A stretch of DNA of 64,000 nt from Brevibacillus dissolubilis (GCF_006170445.1 NZ_VCNA01000008.1:186001-250000); one strand, 5' to 3'. Positions 1-9,855 are shown, counted from the stretch's first letter. The notes: generated from the sequence alone by a model not told the origin. Numbers and translations are program-made.

Positions 1-513
1 CTCGTCCAACTATTCATCCACAATATTGCTGAGCTGGACGAGTTGGCTCCTCAAGCCCTGAAAGCCGTCAAGCGCGACGGTCTTCTCTGGATCTGTTACC
101 CGAAAAAAAGCGCCAAAACGATCAAAACGGACATCACCCGCGACCACGGCTGGCAGACCGTCACCCAGGCTGGTTTTGAAGGCATCGCACTCGTCTCCAT
201 CGACGACACCTGGTCCGCCCTCCGTTTCCGTCCCGCTGATTTGGTCAAAAGTACAAGCCCCTCCCGCAGCTCGGACCCTACAAGCTCCGTGCGCACCAGC
301 ACAGCCGAGCGCATCCTCATCATCCCCGAAGAATTGGAGCAGGCATTCTCTTCACATCCACAGGCAAAAGAATTCTTCGACACCCTCTCCTATACCAACC
401 GCAAAGAATACGTCGTCTGGATCACCTCTGCCAAACGCGCAGAGACCAAAGAGAAACGGCTGGCTCAGACGATTGAGAAGCTGGAGCAGGGCGTTAAGAA
501 TCCGCATCGCTAG
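1..513 (+). CDS. YdeI/OmpD-associated family protein, 5' end outside window
   Basis: The reading frame is open from the first base of the window to the stop at 511-513, so the start codon lies upstream and the protein is partial (at least 170 residues). The N-terminal part has the pattern GLLWICYPKKSAK and DDTWSALRFRP, typical of small DUF3052-like proteins. The C-terminal 55 residues (FFDTLSYTNRKEYVVWI, then AKRAETKEKRL) match the YdeI/OmpD-associated bacteriocin-protection family. The biochemical function is not established; the family name comes from a resistance phenotype. No clear terminator follows; a large hairpin repeat begins about 80 bp downstream. Confidence 0.6.
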   Translation, partial: LVQLFIHNIAELDELAPQALKAVKRDGLLWICYPKKSAKTIKTDITRDHGWQTVTQAGFEGIALVSIDDTWSALRFRPADLVKSTSPSRSSDPTSSVRTSTAERILIIPEELEQAFSSHPQAKEFFDTLSYTNRKEYVVWITSAKRAETKEKRLAQTIEKLEQGVKNPHR

Positions 514-591
514 ACTTATCATGGAGAGCTGATATTGATCGGATATCGGCTGTTTCTTTTGTTCTATTTTTTAAAATTCTGCTACCGCTGC

Positions 592-817
592 GAGGAGAGG
601 GGTCGGCTTGCAAGCAGCGAGCCTCTTTGAACTCTCCGCCCAGCTCCGAATGCTTCACTGGGACTCCCTTCTTCGAATATTCTTCTGGGGCAAACTTCAA
701 TCACCCCCGAATCAACCTTTTTTGCCCCTGCTCCCAGTGAAGCATTCGGAGCGGACAGTCTCCCCTTCTTTTCGAAGGGAGTTCAACAAGGCGAGCAGCT
801 TGCAAGCCAACACCTCC
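592..817 (-). repeat. Dispersed hairpin element, family A copy 1
   Basis: This is a long imperfect inverted repeat without a plausible ORF. Read on the minus strand it has an outer stem (GGCTTGCAAGC with its complement), a middle stem of about 20 bp (GCTCCGAATGCTTCACTGGG) and an inner stem (GGGGCAAA with TTTGCCCC). The same architecture, with conserved internal blocks but different stem sequences, recurs at 15181-15405 and 27419-27640. It lies between the ends of two convergent genes. Whether it acts as RNA or as a MITE-like DNA element cannot be told from sequence alone. Confidence 0.85.
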
Positions 818-848
818 CCCTCCCCCTCTCCCTCTCCCGAAACGACAG

Positions 849-890
849 CAAAAAAACCGGAGCATCTTTTTCCAAAGACACCCCGGTCAC
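849..890 (-). terminator. Terminator of the stalk-domain protein gene
   Basis: On the minus strand ACCGG...CCGGT closes a hairpin whose inner stem is TCTTT/AAAGA, followed directly by seven T. It sits just after the stop codon of the gene at 908-1735. Confidence 0.8.
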
Positions 891-907
891 CATATAAATC
901 CCAAACT

Positions 908-1735
908 CTATTCGATTGACTTCTTAGAGAAAGTACCTTGATAGCTGTCTGTTTTTCCATCTTTCACAGCGGTTACTTTGTAAGTGCCGATGGTCAGGCT
1001 GTCGTTCCCTTTGATCACCTCAAAAGTACCGTCTGCCTTCATTTTTGCTTCATAAGATTGGCCGCCGAACTCAACAGTTACTGTAGAACCTGCCTCCACT
1101 TTACCACCTACGTAGTAAATTCCTTTTCCAAGGAAGTCAGTCAGTTTACCGCTAACCGTGCTGTCTTGGATCAGCTCAGCGCCTGTAGAAGGAGTCTGTG
1201 GCTGAGTTGGAGTCGGAGTTGGAGTTTGCGGTTGAGTTGGGGTTGTTGGTGTAGTCGGCTGTGTCGGTGTCACTACTACAGGATCAGTGATCAGTACGGT
1301 AGTGGTCGCTTGAGACCAGTTCACTTGATAGTTCAATGCCTCCGCGATAAAACGAACCGGAACCATCGTGCGTCCATTGATGATCTGAGCAGGTACGTCG
1401 AGCGTGAGGGTTTGTTCATTCTTTTTCGCTGTTTTTTGATCAATGATCAGGTTAACAGAGCTTGTCCCTTTATTGATGGACACTTTGCGGGTTGCATTGT
1501 CCCATTGTACATCGAATCCCAGACCTTCCGCGATCGGACGGATTGGCACGAGGGTACGGCTGTTTTTGATCACTGGTTTTTGGTCTGGGAAAGCAAGTGC
1601 CTTGCCATTGTATTGAACCTTGATATCAGCTTGCGCCACGGCGGTCACCGGCGCCTTTACTGGTGTAGCCGCATACGCGGAAGCTGGTACGAGGGTAACT
1701 GCTAAAAGTAGTGCAGAAAGTTGACGTTTCAACAT
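908..1735 (-). CDS. Exported stalk-domain protein (copper amine oxidase N-terminal-like)
   Basis: Protein of 275 residues. I start at the ATG at 1735, preceded by GGAG at 8 nt spacing; a longer frame upstream lacks a ribosome site. A signal peptide (MLKRQLSALLLAVTLVPASAYA) is followed by two copies of the stalk motif (SRTLVPIRPIAEGLGFDVQWD, then GRTMVPVRFIAEALNYQVNW), a Thr/Pro/Gln-rich linker and a C-terminal beta-rich domain of about 85 residues. Despite the family name this domain is not an amine oxidase; it is common in cell-surface proteins of sporulating Bacillota, probably for wall or protein binding. Substrate unknown. A second stalk protein lies at 42866-43657. Confidence 0.85.
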   Translation of the reverse strand: MLKRQLSALLLAVTLVPASAYAATPVKAPVTAVAQADIKVQYNGKALAFPDQKPVIKNSRTLVPIRPIAEGLGFDVQWDNATRKVSINKGTSSVNLIIDQKTAKKNEQTLTLDVPAQIINGRTMVPVRFIAEALNYQVNWSQATTTVLITDPVVVTPTQPTTPTTPTQPQTPTPTPTQPQTPSTGAELIQDSTVSGKLTDFLGKGIYYVGGKVEAGSTVTVEFGGQSYEAKMKADGTFEVIKGNDSLTIGTYKVTAVKDGKTDSYQGTFSKKSIE

Positions 1736-1844
1736 GCACAACACTCCGTTTCCTATGAAATTCATGACTATTAAAAATCTACACCATCTACGAAGCTAAT
1801 TGCAATAAATTTTACTGGTATTTTTGGTAAAAAAATATAAAGAA

Positions 1845-1891
1845 TAAACAAAAGCCGGATCATCCTTCCGAAGAAGGGATCCGGCTTTTGC
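1845..1891 (-). terminator. Terminator of the giant FN3 gene
   Basis: A 12-bp perfect stem, CAAAAGCCGGAT (1849-1860) with ATCCGGCTTTTG (1879-1890). On the minus strand it ends in a T-rich run, 14 bp after the stop of the gene at 1905. Confidence 0.85.
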
Positions 1892-1904
1892 CTGTTATTC
1901 TGCG

Positions 1905-4900
1905 TTAGGATGTGGTGAACTCTTCCTCCACTTCCTTCGATACATCTTTATTGCGGTTGCGCGAGACGACTGTAACCTTGTACGTCGTGTTTGGCGTAAG
2001 TGCTGTTATCTGGTATGAGGTCGTCTTGATCCAGCCGCTGGTTTTGCCATTATCGAGCTTTACCATGTATTCCGTGCCGCTTGGGTTGCCGTTAGACAAC
2101 CACGTAACTTTGGCTGATGTCGAGGTGATACTTTTGACTGCGAGACCTATGGGAGCTTCCGGTAAGGTGTAGACAATGGCTTTTGCCGTACCGAGCAAGC
2201 GCTTATCTTTGCGGACGCGCAGGATATAAGTGTACTTGGTGCCCGGTTTGAGATCACTGTCGGTGTAGCCTGCTTCTGTACCGGTGTAAATCTTTTTGTT
2301 GTTACGATACAGCTCGTAGGTTGTGCCTGCTCCCCACGCGTGATTCCAGGAGATCTCGGCACTCTTCGCTTCCGCAAGAATATCCAGAGCACGCGCAGAC
2401 TGACTGGTCTTGGTTTTGACCTTCAAGCTTTTTTCTTTGCTTCGCGCAGCATCATTCTCCGCGTACAGCGTGTATTCATACTGGGTGGTTGGCTTGATTT
2501 TGGTATCTTTAAAATTCAGCTTGTCGCCGTTGTAGACCTCTACTCCATCTCGGAGAAGCACGTAGCGTGTAGCTCCTGGAACCTCATCCCACACCAGTGT
2601 GACATAAGAACTCATGACACGTGCAAGGAAGTTTTTCGGCTCAGGCAGATACGTCCCCTGATCACCAGTGTTAACTGTCCGCACGACCGGCAGGCTGTTT
2701 CCGAAATAGTTGAAAGCCATGAGCGTGTATTCGTACGACTCGTTCATCGAGATGTCGGTATCGGTGTAGCTGAGCTTCTGGCCGCTGTGGATCATTTTTC
2801 CGTTGCGATAGAGTTTGTATCCATCTACATGCTTGACCTCGCTCCACTTCAGTTCGATCTCGTTGCCTACGATTGATGCCGTGAATTGTTCAGGTGCCTC
2901 TGGGAGCAGTTCGATCGGAACCGTTATTTGAAGCGTTTTGACTTGAATCGTAGCCGGATCACTTGCACCGTACGCATTCTCTGCTGTTAGCGTGTAGGTG
3001 TAGAGTGTTCCTTGGCTCAAGCGGATATCGGTGAAGGTGGTATCGGTGCCGCTGTAGACCTCGACGCCATTACGCTTCACTTTATAGACGGTTACGTTTT
3101 CGACATCCTCCCATGTCAGCTTGACTGAATCATAAGAAGGAACTCCCTTAAATTGATCCGGGGTGAGCGGTGGTGTTGCTTGGGCCGCCGTCGTGGTAGT
3201 GAAGCTGGCTGCTCTAGGCTGGCTTTCACCGCGTGCATTCACCGCTGTCAATTCATACTGATAGGTGGTATCAGGAGTGAGATTGCTGTCGGTGAACCCG
3301 ATGTCAGACCCGCTGTAGACCTCGACGCCATCACGTGTCAGCTTGTAGCTGTCCGCATATGGGACGGCTGACCACGAGAGTCGAATCTTCGTAGACTCCG
3401 GTGTGGCATTCAGTTGATCAGGTCGGGCTGGTATTGGAATGAGCGTATGCACCGTTGCCGCAACAGGCTGGCTTGAACCACTCGCATTGATAGCCACAAC
3501 CTCGTAGTGATAATCCGTATCAGGGGTCAGATTGGTGTCGGTGAAGCTGGTGGCTGCACCGTTGTATACCACTGTTTCGTTCCGCTTCACCTGATAGGTT
3601 GCCGCATATGGGACAGCATCCCAGGTTAACTCAACCGATGTCTCATTCGGTATGCCATTCACATTGGTTGGGTCCGTTGGCAGCGGCAATAGCGTCCGTT
3701 GGGTCAGAGAAGCTGGTGTGCTGGTCCCTCTGGTGTTTTTCGCGGTCAAGGTGTAGGTGTAATCGGTATCCGGGGTGAGTCCTGTATCGGCGAAGGATAC
3801 GGCCGTGCCGGTATAGATCACCAAACCATCCCGCTTCAACTCATATCCAGTCGCCCATTGGACAGTGTCCCAATGAATCTCGATCTGGGTCTCTCCCTCT
3901 GTCGCCGTCACGTTGGCCGGAGTTGCCGGTACTGGGTAATTGGCAGTCGATGGATGAAGTGTCGCCGCTGCGCTGGTACCTGTCGCATTGATGGCGACCA
4001 GTGAGTAATGGTAGCTGGTTTCTGGTACGAGACCGGAATCTGTATACGTCGTCGCTGCACCTGAGTAAATCTCTGTGCCATTGCGGGTCAGCTTGTAGCT
4101 TGCTGCATATGGTACAGAATCCCAGCTGAGCGTGATCGTGGTCTCTGTTGCTGTCGATGTCAATCCGCTTGGTACCGCAGGCGCTGGCAGCTTCGTGCGC
4201 TTCGCCAGACTAGCCGCTGCACTGTCTCCGCTGGTATTGCGGGCGATCAGGGAATAGTGATAGAGCGTATCAGGTGTGAGTCCGGTGTCATCAAAGGAGG
4301 TGGCACTGCCTGTATAGATCACCGTGCTGCCACGCTTCAGCTCATACGTGGTTGCCCATGTGACTGCATCCCATGTCAGGCTGACACTATTCTCGGTCTC
4401 TGCCCCCGCCAGATTAGACGGTGTTGCTGGAATCGGATAATCAGCTGTGTTTTGAGTCAAAGTGGCTGGTGTTGCACTAAAGCCACGTGCATTAACCGCG
4501 GTTACTTCATAAGCATAGCTGGTATTTGGTATAAGACCTGTATCCGTATAGGTCAATCCAGATCCATTGTAGATTTCGGTTCCGTTACGCTTGACTTGGT
4601 AAGTGGCTGCATACGGTACCGCATTCCATGTCAGAGTCATCTGTGTCTCTGTTGCTGTCGCAGTGAGTCCTGTCGGTGTAGTCGGCAGTGGCAGCACCGT
4701 GCGTCTGGTCAGATCTGCTGAAGCACTGTCCCCACTGCTGTTGCGGGCCACTAAGGAATAGACATATTCTGTGTCGGGAGTGAGACCTGTATCATTGTAC
4801 GAAGTCGCATTGCCGGAGTAGATGACCGTTCCATCCCGTTTCAGCTCATATGCCGTAGCCCATGGTACAGCATTCCAAGTGAGATTGACCGTTGTCTCTG

Positions 4901-7900
4901 CCTCTGTCGCAGCCAGGCTTGGCGTTGCTGGAATCGGCAAGCTTGCCGTTGATTGGTTGAGCGTGGCGGCTGAACTGCTGCCGCTTGCATTGATCGCTTT
5001 CACCTCATAGCTGTACGCAGTGGCCGGAGTCAGACCTGTATCTGTGTACGTGGTTGCTGTGCCTGTATAGATCACCGCGCCATTCCGCTTCACTTCATAA
5101 GAAGTCGCATAGGAGACTGCACTCCACGACAGATCGATCACAGTCGGTTGCGGTGTTCCCGTAAAGCTGCCCGGTGTGTTCGGCACCGGCAACAAGGTAC
5201 GTCGGGTTACATCGTTGGACGGACTATCTCCGCTTGCATTGCGGGCGATCAGCGAGTAATTATAGGTGGTATCTGGGGTCAGGCCGGTATCGTTATAAGA
5301 AGTAGCGGAGCCTGTGTAGATGACGCTGCCGTCACGGGAAAGCACATAATCAGCTACCCATGTTACAGGGTCCCATGTCAGCGAGACAGATGTCTCTGCG
5401 ACAGTTCCACTCAGATTACCAGGTGTCGCTGGAATCGGCAGACTAGCCGTGGTCTGGCTCAGCGTGGCGGCCGTGCTGCTTCCACTGGCATTAATGGCGA
5501 CCAGTGAGTAATGGTAGGCAGTCGCCGGAGTCAGTGCCTGATCCGTAAACGTGGTCGCAGAACCAGCGTAGATCTCTGTACCATTGCGGGTCAATTTGTA
5601 CGAATCCGCGTACGGCACAGCGCCCCAGTTGAGAACGATTCGGTCTGGATCAACCACTCCACTGCTAAGGGTCGGAGTAGCTGGTACAGGTATCGGAGTG
5701 TGCTTCGCCAGAGTGGCGGCCGCACTGTCCCCAGTGGCATTTTTGGCTATCAACGTGTAGGTATAATTCGTATCAGGTGTCAGCCCTGTATCCGAATAGG
5801 TGGTGTCTGTACCTGTATAGACAACCGCTCCATTGCGCTTCAATTCATACGAAGCGGCATATGGGACGGCATCCCATGTCAAGGCCACACTGTACGGTGT
5901 CTCTGTACCCGTCAGATTTTGCGGTGTATTTGGCAGTGGTAACAGTGTCTTTTGACTGAAAGAAGCTGCCGGACTGTCACCGCTCGCATTTTTTGCAATC
6001 AGTGTGTAGTTGTACGTCGTGTCCGGGGTCAGACCTGTGTCATTGTAGCTCGTCTCTGTTCCTGTCCAGATCGTTGTGCCATCTCTTGTGAGTGCATATT
6101 GGTCTGCGTAGCTCACAGCGTCCCAGCTTAATTGAACAGCGGTTTCGGTTGGTGTTGCCACTGGATTGGCTGGTGTTGCCGGAACAGGCACAGCCGTCGT
6201 CATCGTGACTGTTGTCGTGGTGTTGCTCGGTACACCATTATTGTAAGCGATGATTTCATAGTTGTAGGTGGTTGCCGGACTCAGTGACGAATCGGTAAAG
6301 GTATTGGCTGATCCGGTATAGACGACCGCCCCATTCCGCTTCACTGTATAAGAGGTAGCTCCCGGTACAGCCTCCCAGTTAAGTGTGACCGATGTGGCTG
6401 TCACACTGCCTGTCGGATTGGCTGGTGCTGACGGGGCTGGATAGTTGGTAGTCGTCTGAGTCAATGTGACAGGTGAGCTCAGATTCGATCCCACCTTGGC
6501 TGCCAACGAATAGTTATAGGTTGTCAGCGGAGTCAATCCCGTGTCGGTATAGCTGGTGCCGGTAACGGTCTGAATCAAGGTACCGTTACGGCTCAGTTCA
6601 TAGGTGTTCACTCCAGGGGTAGCAGTCCAGCTCAGGTTGACGCTGGTCGGCCCTGGAACCCCGGTGAAGCCGGTCGGCGCATCTACCGTCGTAGTAAATG
6701 TAACCGTACTCCCCGGCCCCTCCCCATTGGTGTAGACAGGCGCCACTTTGAGTGTGTTCGCAGTTCCCTGTGCAAGCCCTGTTGCCGTAAAGCTGTTGGT
6801 GGTCGGAGTACCGAGAGCGGTAGTGCCATTGGTTATACGGTAGCGTGTGGCTCCGGGTACCGCATCCCATGTGAGTTGTGCGGATTGGGATTGGATGGTG
6901 TTGGCCTGCACGTTTAAGTTAGCTGTCGCGCGCCCCATCACCACGCCATGATTGTCGTACAGAACGGATTGGTCATAGACGAGTGCGGTTGTCTGCGGAT
7001 CATGAATCCAGTAACCGATCAGGTTGGACTCATTTCCTGTTAGTCCGAGAATATCAGTACGTACCTCTTCTTCCGTGCGTGCTCCGTTGAAGATGGCCAG
7101 ATGGTTCATTCTTCCTTGGAACCGCTGATCAGAAGTCATCGACCAGCCGCCGAGCATCGCCTTTGGCTGCACCGTACGCGCTGCCGGGGCAGAGCCGTTT
7201 TGCAACGAGATGGTTCTCTTCTCTCCGTTGATGATCAGTTCGGCATTCGATGACGACGCGGCGCCATTCGGGAATACAGCTGCGATGTGCACCCATTTGT
7301 TGACGAACGGAGCGGCAGCTACGCCCAAGATCTCCCCTGATCCTGTCGTAAAACCAAGCGAAGCGCCGTTATACATCAGAGCATATCCCTGATCCCATGA
7401 GAACAGCATCGAAGGCCCAGATCCCTCTATATACGTCCAGAACTCAACCGTCGTCTTCGCCCCCGGCGAAGTATTGACAGGCAGATTCTCATACGTGACA
7501 TAATGATTCGTCCCGTCAAAAATAAGCGGATTTGCTGAGTGCTCATTGGTCGGAGATGATCCGTATGTAAACCAGTTGGATTCCCCATCCGCATTTTTTA
7601 GTTTCATCTCATAATTGTAGGAGGTCAGCGTAGACAGTCCCCAGTCGGTAACTGAATTGACCGTTCCTTCATAGACCTGCTTGCTGGCATCCCGCCTCAT
7701 CATATAAGTCATTCCGGGCTTGTTCGTCCAAGAGATATTGTTTCGGATATCCTTAGGGTCAAAAGCTGGTGTGATTCCATAGGCGGTAGCAGTGGAACCA
7801 GGTGTCGTGACCGAGTTGACCGGTGCATGATTGCCATTACCTGATTGGTCATACACCCTGTAGTTGGCATGGACAGCTGGATTATACAGCCCAAGCAATG

Positions 7901-8534
7901 GTTTATCCGCAGAGACAATCGGTTGATTCGCGGCAAGATTCGCAATATCGGTCGGGGTCAGTTTCCCTTTATACAGGCGAATATCTCTCATCTGACCTTT
8001 AAACTTATAACCGTTGTTGTAGTTGACCATCTTCCCTTGCCCGGAGATGACAAAATCACTGGTCACCGTGACGCTTCTGCTCGATGATCCCAGCCCGTAC
8101 ACCAACGGGGCCTTGGATGTCCCGTTCACGTACAGCTCTACATTTGAGTTGTTGGGCACACCATTGGCAAACACTGCTGCGATATGAACCCATCTGTTAT
8201 AGTAAGAACCGGCTGGAAACGGTGTCCCAAACACATCACTGTTCCCCGTATTAAAGCCAAGATAACTGCTCACCAATTCTAGGCAGTAGTTACCCGAAAA
8301 ACAAATCGGCATTCGACCCGAGCTACCATCCCAGAACATCCAGAACGCAACCGTATGCTGTGCTCCCGGTGTCGTACTGTCGACCTGTGGAACACTGGGT
8401 CTAATCTCGTCATCAATTCCATCGAAATAAAGATAGTTTGGATCAGGCGATGCAGCCCATGCTGCTGGCACAAAGTTGCTGACGGTAGCCCACCACGCAA
8501 TCAGGGCTACGAATATTAGCCGTAGCATTTTCAT
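1905..8534 (-). CDS. Giant exported protein with two LamG-like and about 20 FN3 modules
   Basis: Protein of 2209 residues from the ATG at 8534, chosen because GGGGGA lies 8 nt upstream and a signal peptide follows at once (KMLRLIFVALIAWWATVSNF...AWA). Residues about 35-250 and 340-540 are two LamG/concanavalin-like modules (VAFWMFWDGSSG, VEFWTYIEGSG) with an FN3-like segment between them. From about 545 to the end I count 20 fibronectin type III modules of 75-85 residues. There is no LPXTG motif, S-layer homology domain or C-terminal membrane anchor, so it is secreted or held non-covalently. A role in surface binding or as an extracellular scaffold is inferred. Modules 7-14 alternate between two sequence types (see findings). 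Confidence 0.9.
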   Translation of the reverse strand: MKMLRLIFVALIAWWATVSNFVPAAWAASPDPNYLYFDGIDDEIRPSVPQVDSTTPGAQHTVAFWMFWDGSSGRMPICFSGNYCLELVSSYLGFNTGNSDVFGTPFPAGSYYNRWVHIAAVFANGVPNNSNVELYVNGTSKAPLVYGLGSSSRSVTVTSDFVISGQGKMVNYNNGYKFKGQMRDIRLYKGKLTPTDIANLAANQPIVSADKPLLGLYNPAVHANYRVYDQSGNGNHAPVNSVTTPGSTATAYGITPAFDPKDIRNNISWTNKPGMTYMMRRDASKQVYEGTVNSVTDWGLSTLTSYNYEMKLKNADGESNWFTYGSSPTNEHSANPLIFDGTNHYVTYENLPVNTSPGAKTTVEFWTYIEGSGPSMLFSWDQGYALMYNGASLGFTTGSGEILGVAAAPFVNKWVHIAAVFPNGAASSSNAELIINGEKRTISLQNGSAPAARTVQPKAMLGGWSMTSDQRFQGRMNHLAIFNGARTEEEVRTDILGLTGNESNLIGYWIHDPQTTALVYDQSVLYDNHGVVMGRATANLNVQANTIQSQSAQLTWDAVPGATRYRITNGTTALGTPTTNSFTATGLAQGTANTLKVAPVYTNGEGPGSTVTFTTTVDAPTGFTGVPGPTSVNLSWTATPGVNTYELSRNGTLIQTVTGTSYTDTGLTPLTTYNYSLAAKVGSNLSSPVTLTQTTTNYPAPSAPANPTGSVTATSVTLNWEAVPGATSYTVKRNGAVVYTGSANTFTDSSLSPATTYNYEIIAYNNGVPSNTTTTVTMTTAVPVPATPANPVATPTETAVQLSWDAVSYADQYALTRDGTTIWTGTETSYNDTGLTPDTTYNYTLIAKNASGDSPAASFSQKTLLPLPNTPQNLTGTETPYSVALTWDAVPYAASYELKRNGAVVYTGTDTTYSDTGLTPDTNYTYTLIAKNATGDSAAATLAKHTPIPVPATPTLSSGVVDPDRIVLNWGAVPYADSYKLTRNGTEIYAGSATTFTDQALTPATAYHYSLVAINASGSSTAATLSQTTASLPIPATPGNLSGTVAETSVSLTWDPVTWVADYVLSRDGSVIYTGSATSYNDTGLTPDTTYNYSLIARNASGDSPSNDVTRRTLLPVPNTPGSFTGTPQPTVIDLSWSAVSYATSYEVKRNGAVIYTGTATTYTDTGLTPATAYSYEVKAINASGSSSAATLNQSTASLPIPATPSLAATEAETTVNLTWNAVPWATAYELKRDGTVIYSGNATSYNDTGLTPDTEYVYSLVARNSSGDSASADLTRRTVLPLPTTPTGLTATATETQMTLTWNAVPYAATYQVKRNGTEIYNGSGLTYTDTGLIPNTSYAYEVTAVNARGFSATPATLTQNTADYPIPATPSNLAGAETENSVSLTWDAVTWATTYELKRGSTVIYTGSATSFDDTGLTPDTLYHYSLIARNTSGDSAAASLAKRTKLPAPAVPSGLTSTATETTITLSWDSVPYAASYKLTRNGTEIYSGAATTYTDSGLVPETSYHYSLVAINATGTSAAATLHPSTANYPVPATPANVTATEGETQIEIHWDTVQWATGYELKRDGLVIYTGTAVSFADTGLTPDTDYTYTLTAKNTRGTSTPASLTQRTLLPLPTDPTNVNGIPNETSVELTWDAVPYAATYQVKRNETVVYNGAATSFTDTNLTPDTDYHYEVVAINASGSSQPVAATVHTLIPIPARPDQLNATPESTKIRLSWSAVPYADSYKLTRDGVEVYSGSDIGFTDSNLTPDTTYQYELTAVNARGESQPRAASFTTTTAAQATPPLTPDQFKGVPSYDSVKLTWEDVENVTVYKVKRNGVEVYSGTDTTFTDIRLSQGTLYTYTLTAENAYGASDPATIQVKTLQITVPIELLPEAPEQFTASIVGNEIELKWSEVKHVDGYKLYRNGKMIHSGQKLSYTDTDISMNESYEYTLMAFNYFGNSLPVVRTVNTGDQGTYLPEPKNFLARVMSSYVTLVWDEVPGATRYVLLRDGVEVYNGDKLNFKDTKIKPTTQYEYTLYAENDAARSKEKSLKVKTKTSQSARALDILAEAKSAEISWNHAWGAGTTYELYRNNKKIYTGTEAGYTDSDLKPGTKYTYILRVRKDKRLLGTAKAIVYTLPEAPIGLAVKSITSTSAKVTWLSNGNPSGTEYMVKLDNGKTSGWIKTTSYQITALTPNTTYKVTVVSRNRNKDVSKEVEEEFTTS

Positions 8535-8925
8535 CCTTTTTTCCCCCAGATACAAATTCACACTTTTTCCCTTTATCTACTTTTGAGTATGAATATGGAT
8601 AAATTACCTCGATACTTTAGTGTACCATGTTTCCTATACTGGAAAAGTATCTTTCGCCCTATTCCAGCAATCTTCGCAAAATCATCACAATATTTTAAAA
8701 GAGATATATATAAGAATTATAATTTCTATATTATGGAACAAAAGACTTCCTATATGCTCATAAAACTATTTTTATACGTATATCCAATCATACATATCCT
8801 TCTACATACTGAGCCAAAATTCCTACCACTTTTTCATTATGGATAATACTTCCATATTTTTTCAACTATACTTTAATTATATCGGTTGTAATTAAAAAAT
8901 ATTTTAGTAGCTGTTGTTTTCTTCA
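8535..8925. other. AT-rich intergenic region with no supported gene
   Basis: About 390 bp separate the FN3 gene from the terminator of the sugar kinase. It is markedly AT-rich. An 87-codon frame here has no ribosome site and low-complexity coding, so I do not call it. It must hold the promoter of the FN3 gene, but I see no convincing -35/-10 pair. Confidence 0.5.
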
Positions 8926-8960
8926 TAAAAAAAAGGATAGTGCCCGTCGGCCTATCCTTT
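8926..8960 (-). terminator. Terminator of the PfkB kinase gene
   Basis: AAAGGATAG (8932-8940) pairs with CTATCCTTT (8952-8960). On the minus strand the stem is followed by eight T. The stem begins inside the stop codon of the kinase gene. Confidence 0.8.
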
Positions 8961-9855
8961 ATATATTTTCATACCAGCGTTGATATTCTTGGTACAATTT
9001 TCCTACTGATAGCTCTGAATGGATCAGCTCACGGGAAGTAACAGTCAGCCCGGCGGTGACTGTCGCGAGCTGCATGCAACGTCTGACCGGCTCTCCTTGC
9101 AGATATCCGTACAAAAAGCCGGAAAAGAAGCTGTCTCCTGCCCCGTTGGTGTCAACGGCCTTGTATGGGAGGGCAGGTGTCTCGATCCACTCCCCTGTAG
9201 GCAACAGGGCGGTTGAGCCTTGGGAAGCGTGCGTACAGATTGCCAGCTTTTTGCCTTGAGCCATCCATGTCTGCATCGTCTGTCTGTAATTCGGGTCAAG
9301 CTCGGAGCTGTAGAGCAGGACATCTGCGTGCTGGATGAACTCCGCGTGGTATTCGCTTGCCCCATCGTATGAATGCAGGTCACACCATATCTCTTTGCCG
9401 TGCTTTTTGATCATTGGGATCACTTTGCGGCAGTATGGGGCTATGTTGAGGAAGATGATGTCGCTCTCCTGGATCAGCCGCTCGATTGTTGCTTCATGTA
9501 AAGGAGTATCTGCCGGTGGTGAGGTGAGGAAGATGGAGAGTCGTTCGCCTGTATGGTTCTTCATTAGATTCGTGTGGCGTTCGGTTCCTGTGGGGGCAAT
9601 GTCATAGTAGAACGGGATTTGTTCGTGTCGGAATAATTCCTTGATCTTTTCGCCGTAGAGATCGTCGCCGATCACGCCGTGGAAAACGACATCGAGGCCG
9701 AGGCGTTTGAGTGCGAGCGATTTGCCCGCGCCTGTAGAGCCGACTGCTTCATGGTACGCTTTGGCATGGATCGTCTGTGGTACGGGAGCGGGGAATTCGT
9801 CCACATCGATCATGAGATTATAGGAAACACCGCCGAAGACGAGGATTTTTTTCAA
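8959..9855 (-). CDS. PfkB-family carbohydrate kinase
   Basis: Protein of 298 residues. I use the TTG at 9855, because AAGGAGGGG lies 6 nt upstream and the protein then begins at the Rossmann strand KKILVFGG; the in-frame ATG farther upstream would place the ribosome site inside the gene. The fold is ribokinase-like: N-terminal substrate lid (VGSTGAGKSLALKRLG) and C-terminal signature DTNGAGDSFFSGF with the catalytic Asp of GAGD. It should phosphorylate a sugar or nucleoside with ATP in the cytoplasm. The exact substrate cannot be read from sequence. It is flanked by terminators and so probably monocistronic. Confidence 0.85.
   Translation of the reverse strand: MKKILVFGGVSYNLMIDVDEFPAPVPQTIHAKAYHEAVGSTGAGKSLALKRLGLDVVFHGVIGDDLYGEKIKELFRHEQIPFYYDIAPTGTERHTNLMKNHTGERLSIFLTSPPADTPLHEATIERLIQESDIIFLNIAPYCRKVIPMIKKHGKEIWCDLHSYDGASEYHAEFIQHADVLLYSSELDPNYRQTMQTWMAQGKKLAICTHASQGSTALLPTGEWIETPALPYKAVDTNGAGDSFFSGFLYGYLQGEPVRRCMQLATVTAGLTVTSRELIHSELSVGKLYQEYQRWYENI

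Noticed and set aside
938-1705. 255-codon plus-strand frame opposite the stalk-domain gene
   Set aside because: Shadow of the real gene on the other strand; Cys/Arg/Trp-rich translation without domains or a ribosome site.
1905-8534. FN3 array read as a CRISPR or DNA satellite
   Set aside because: The repeats are of about 250 bp, lie in frame and diverge at third codon positions; they are protein modules.
8583-8846. 87-codon plus-strand frame upstream of the kinase terminator
   Set aside because: Very AT-rich, no ribosome binding site and low-complexity translation; it reads as intergenic DNA.
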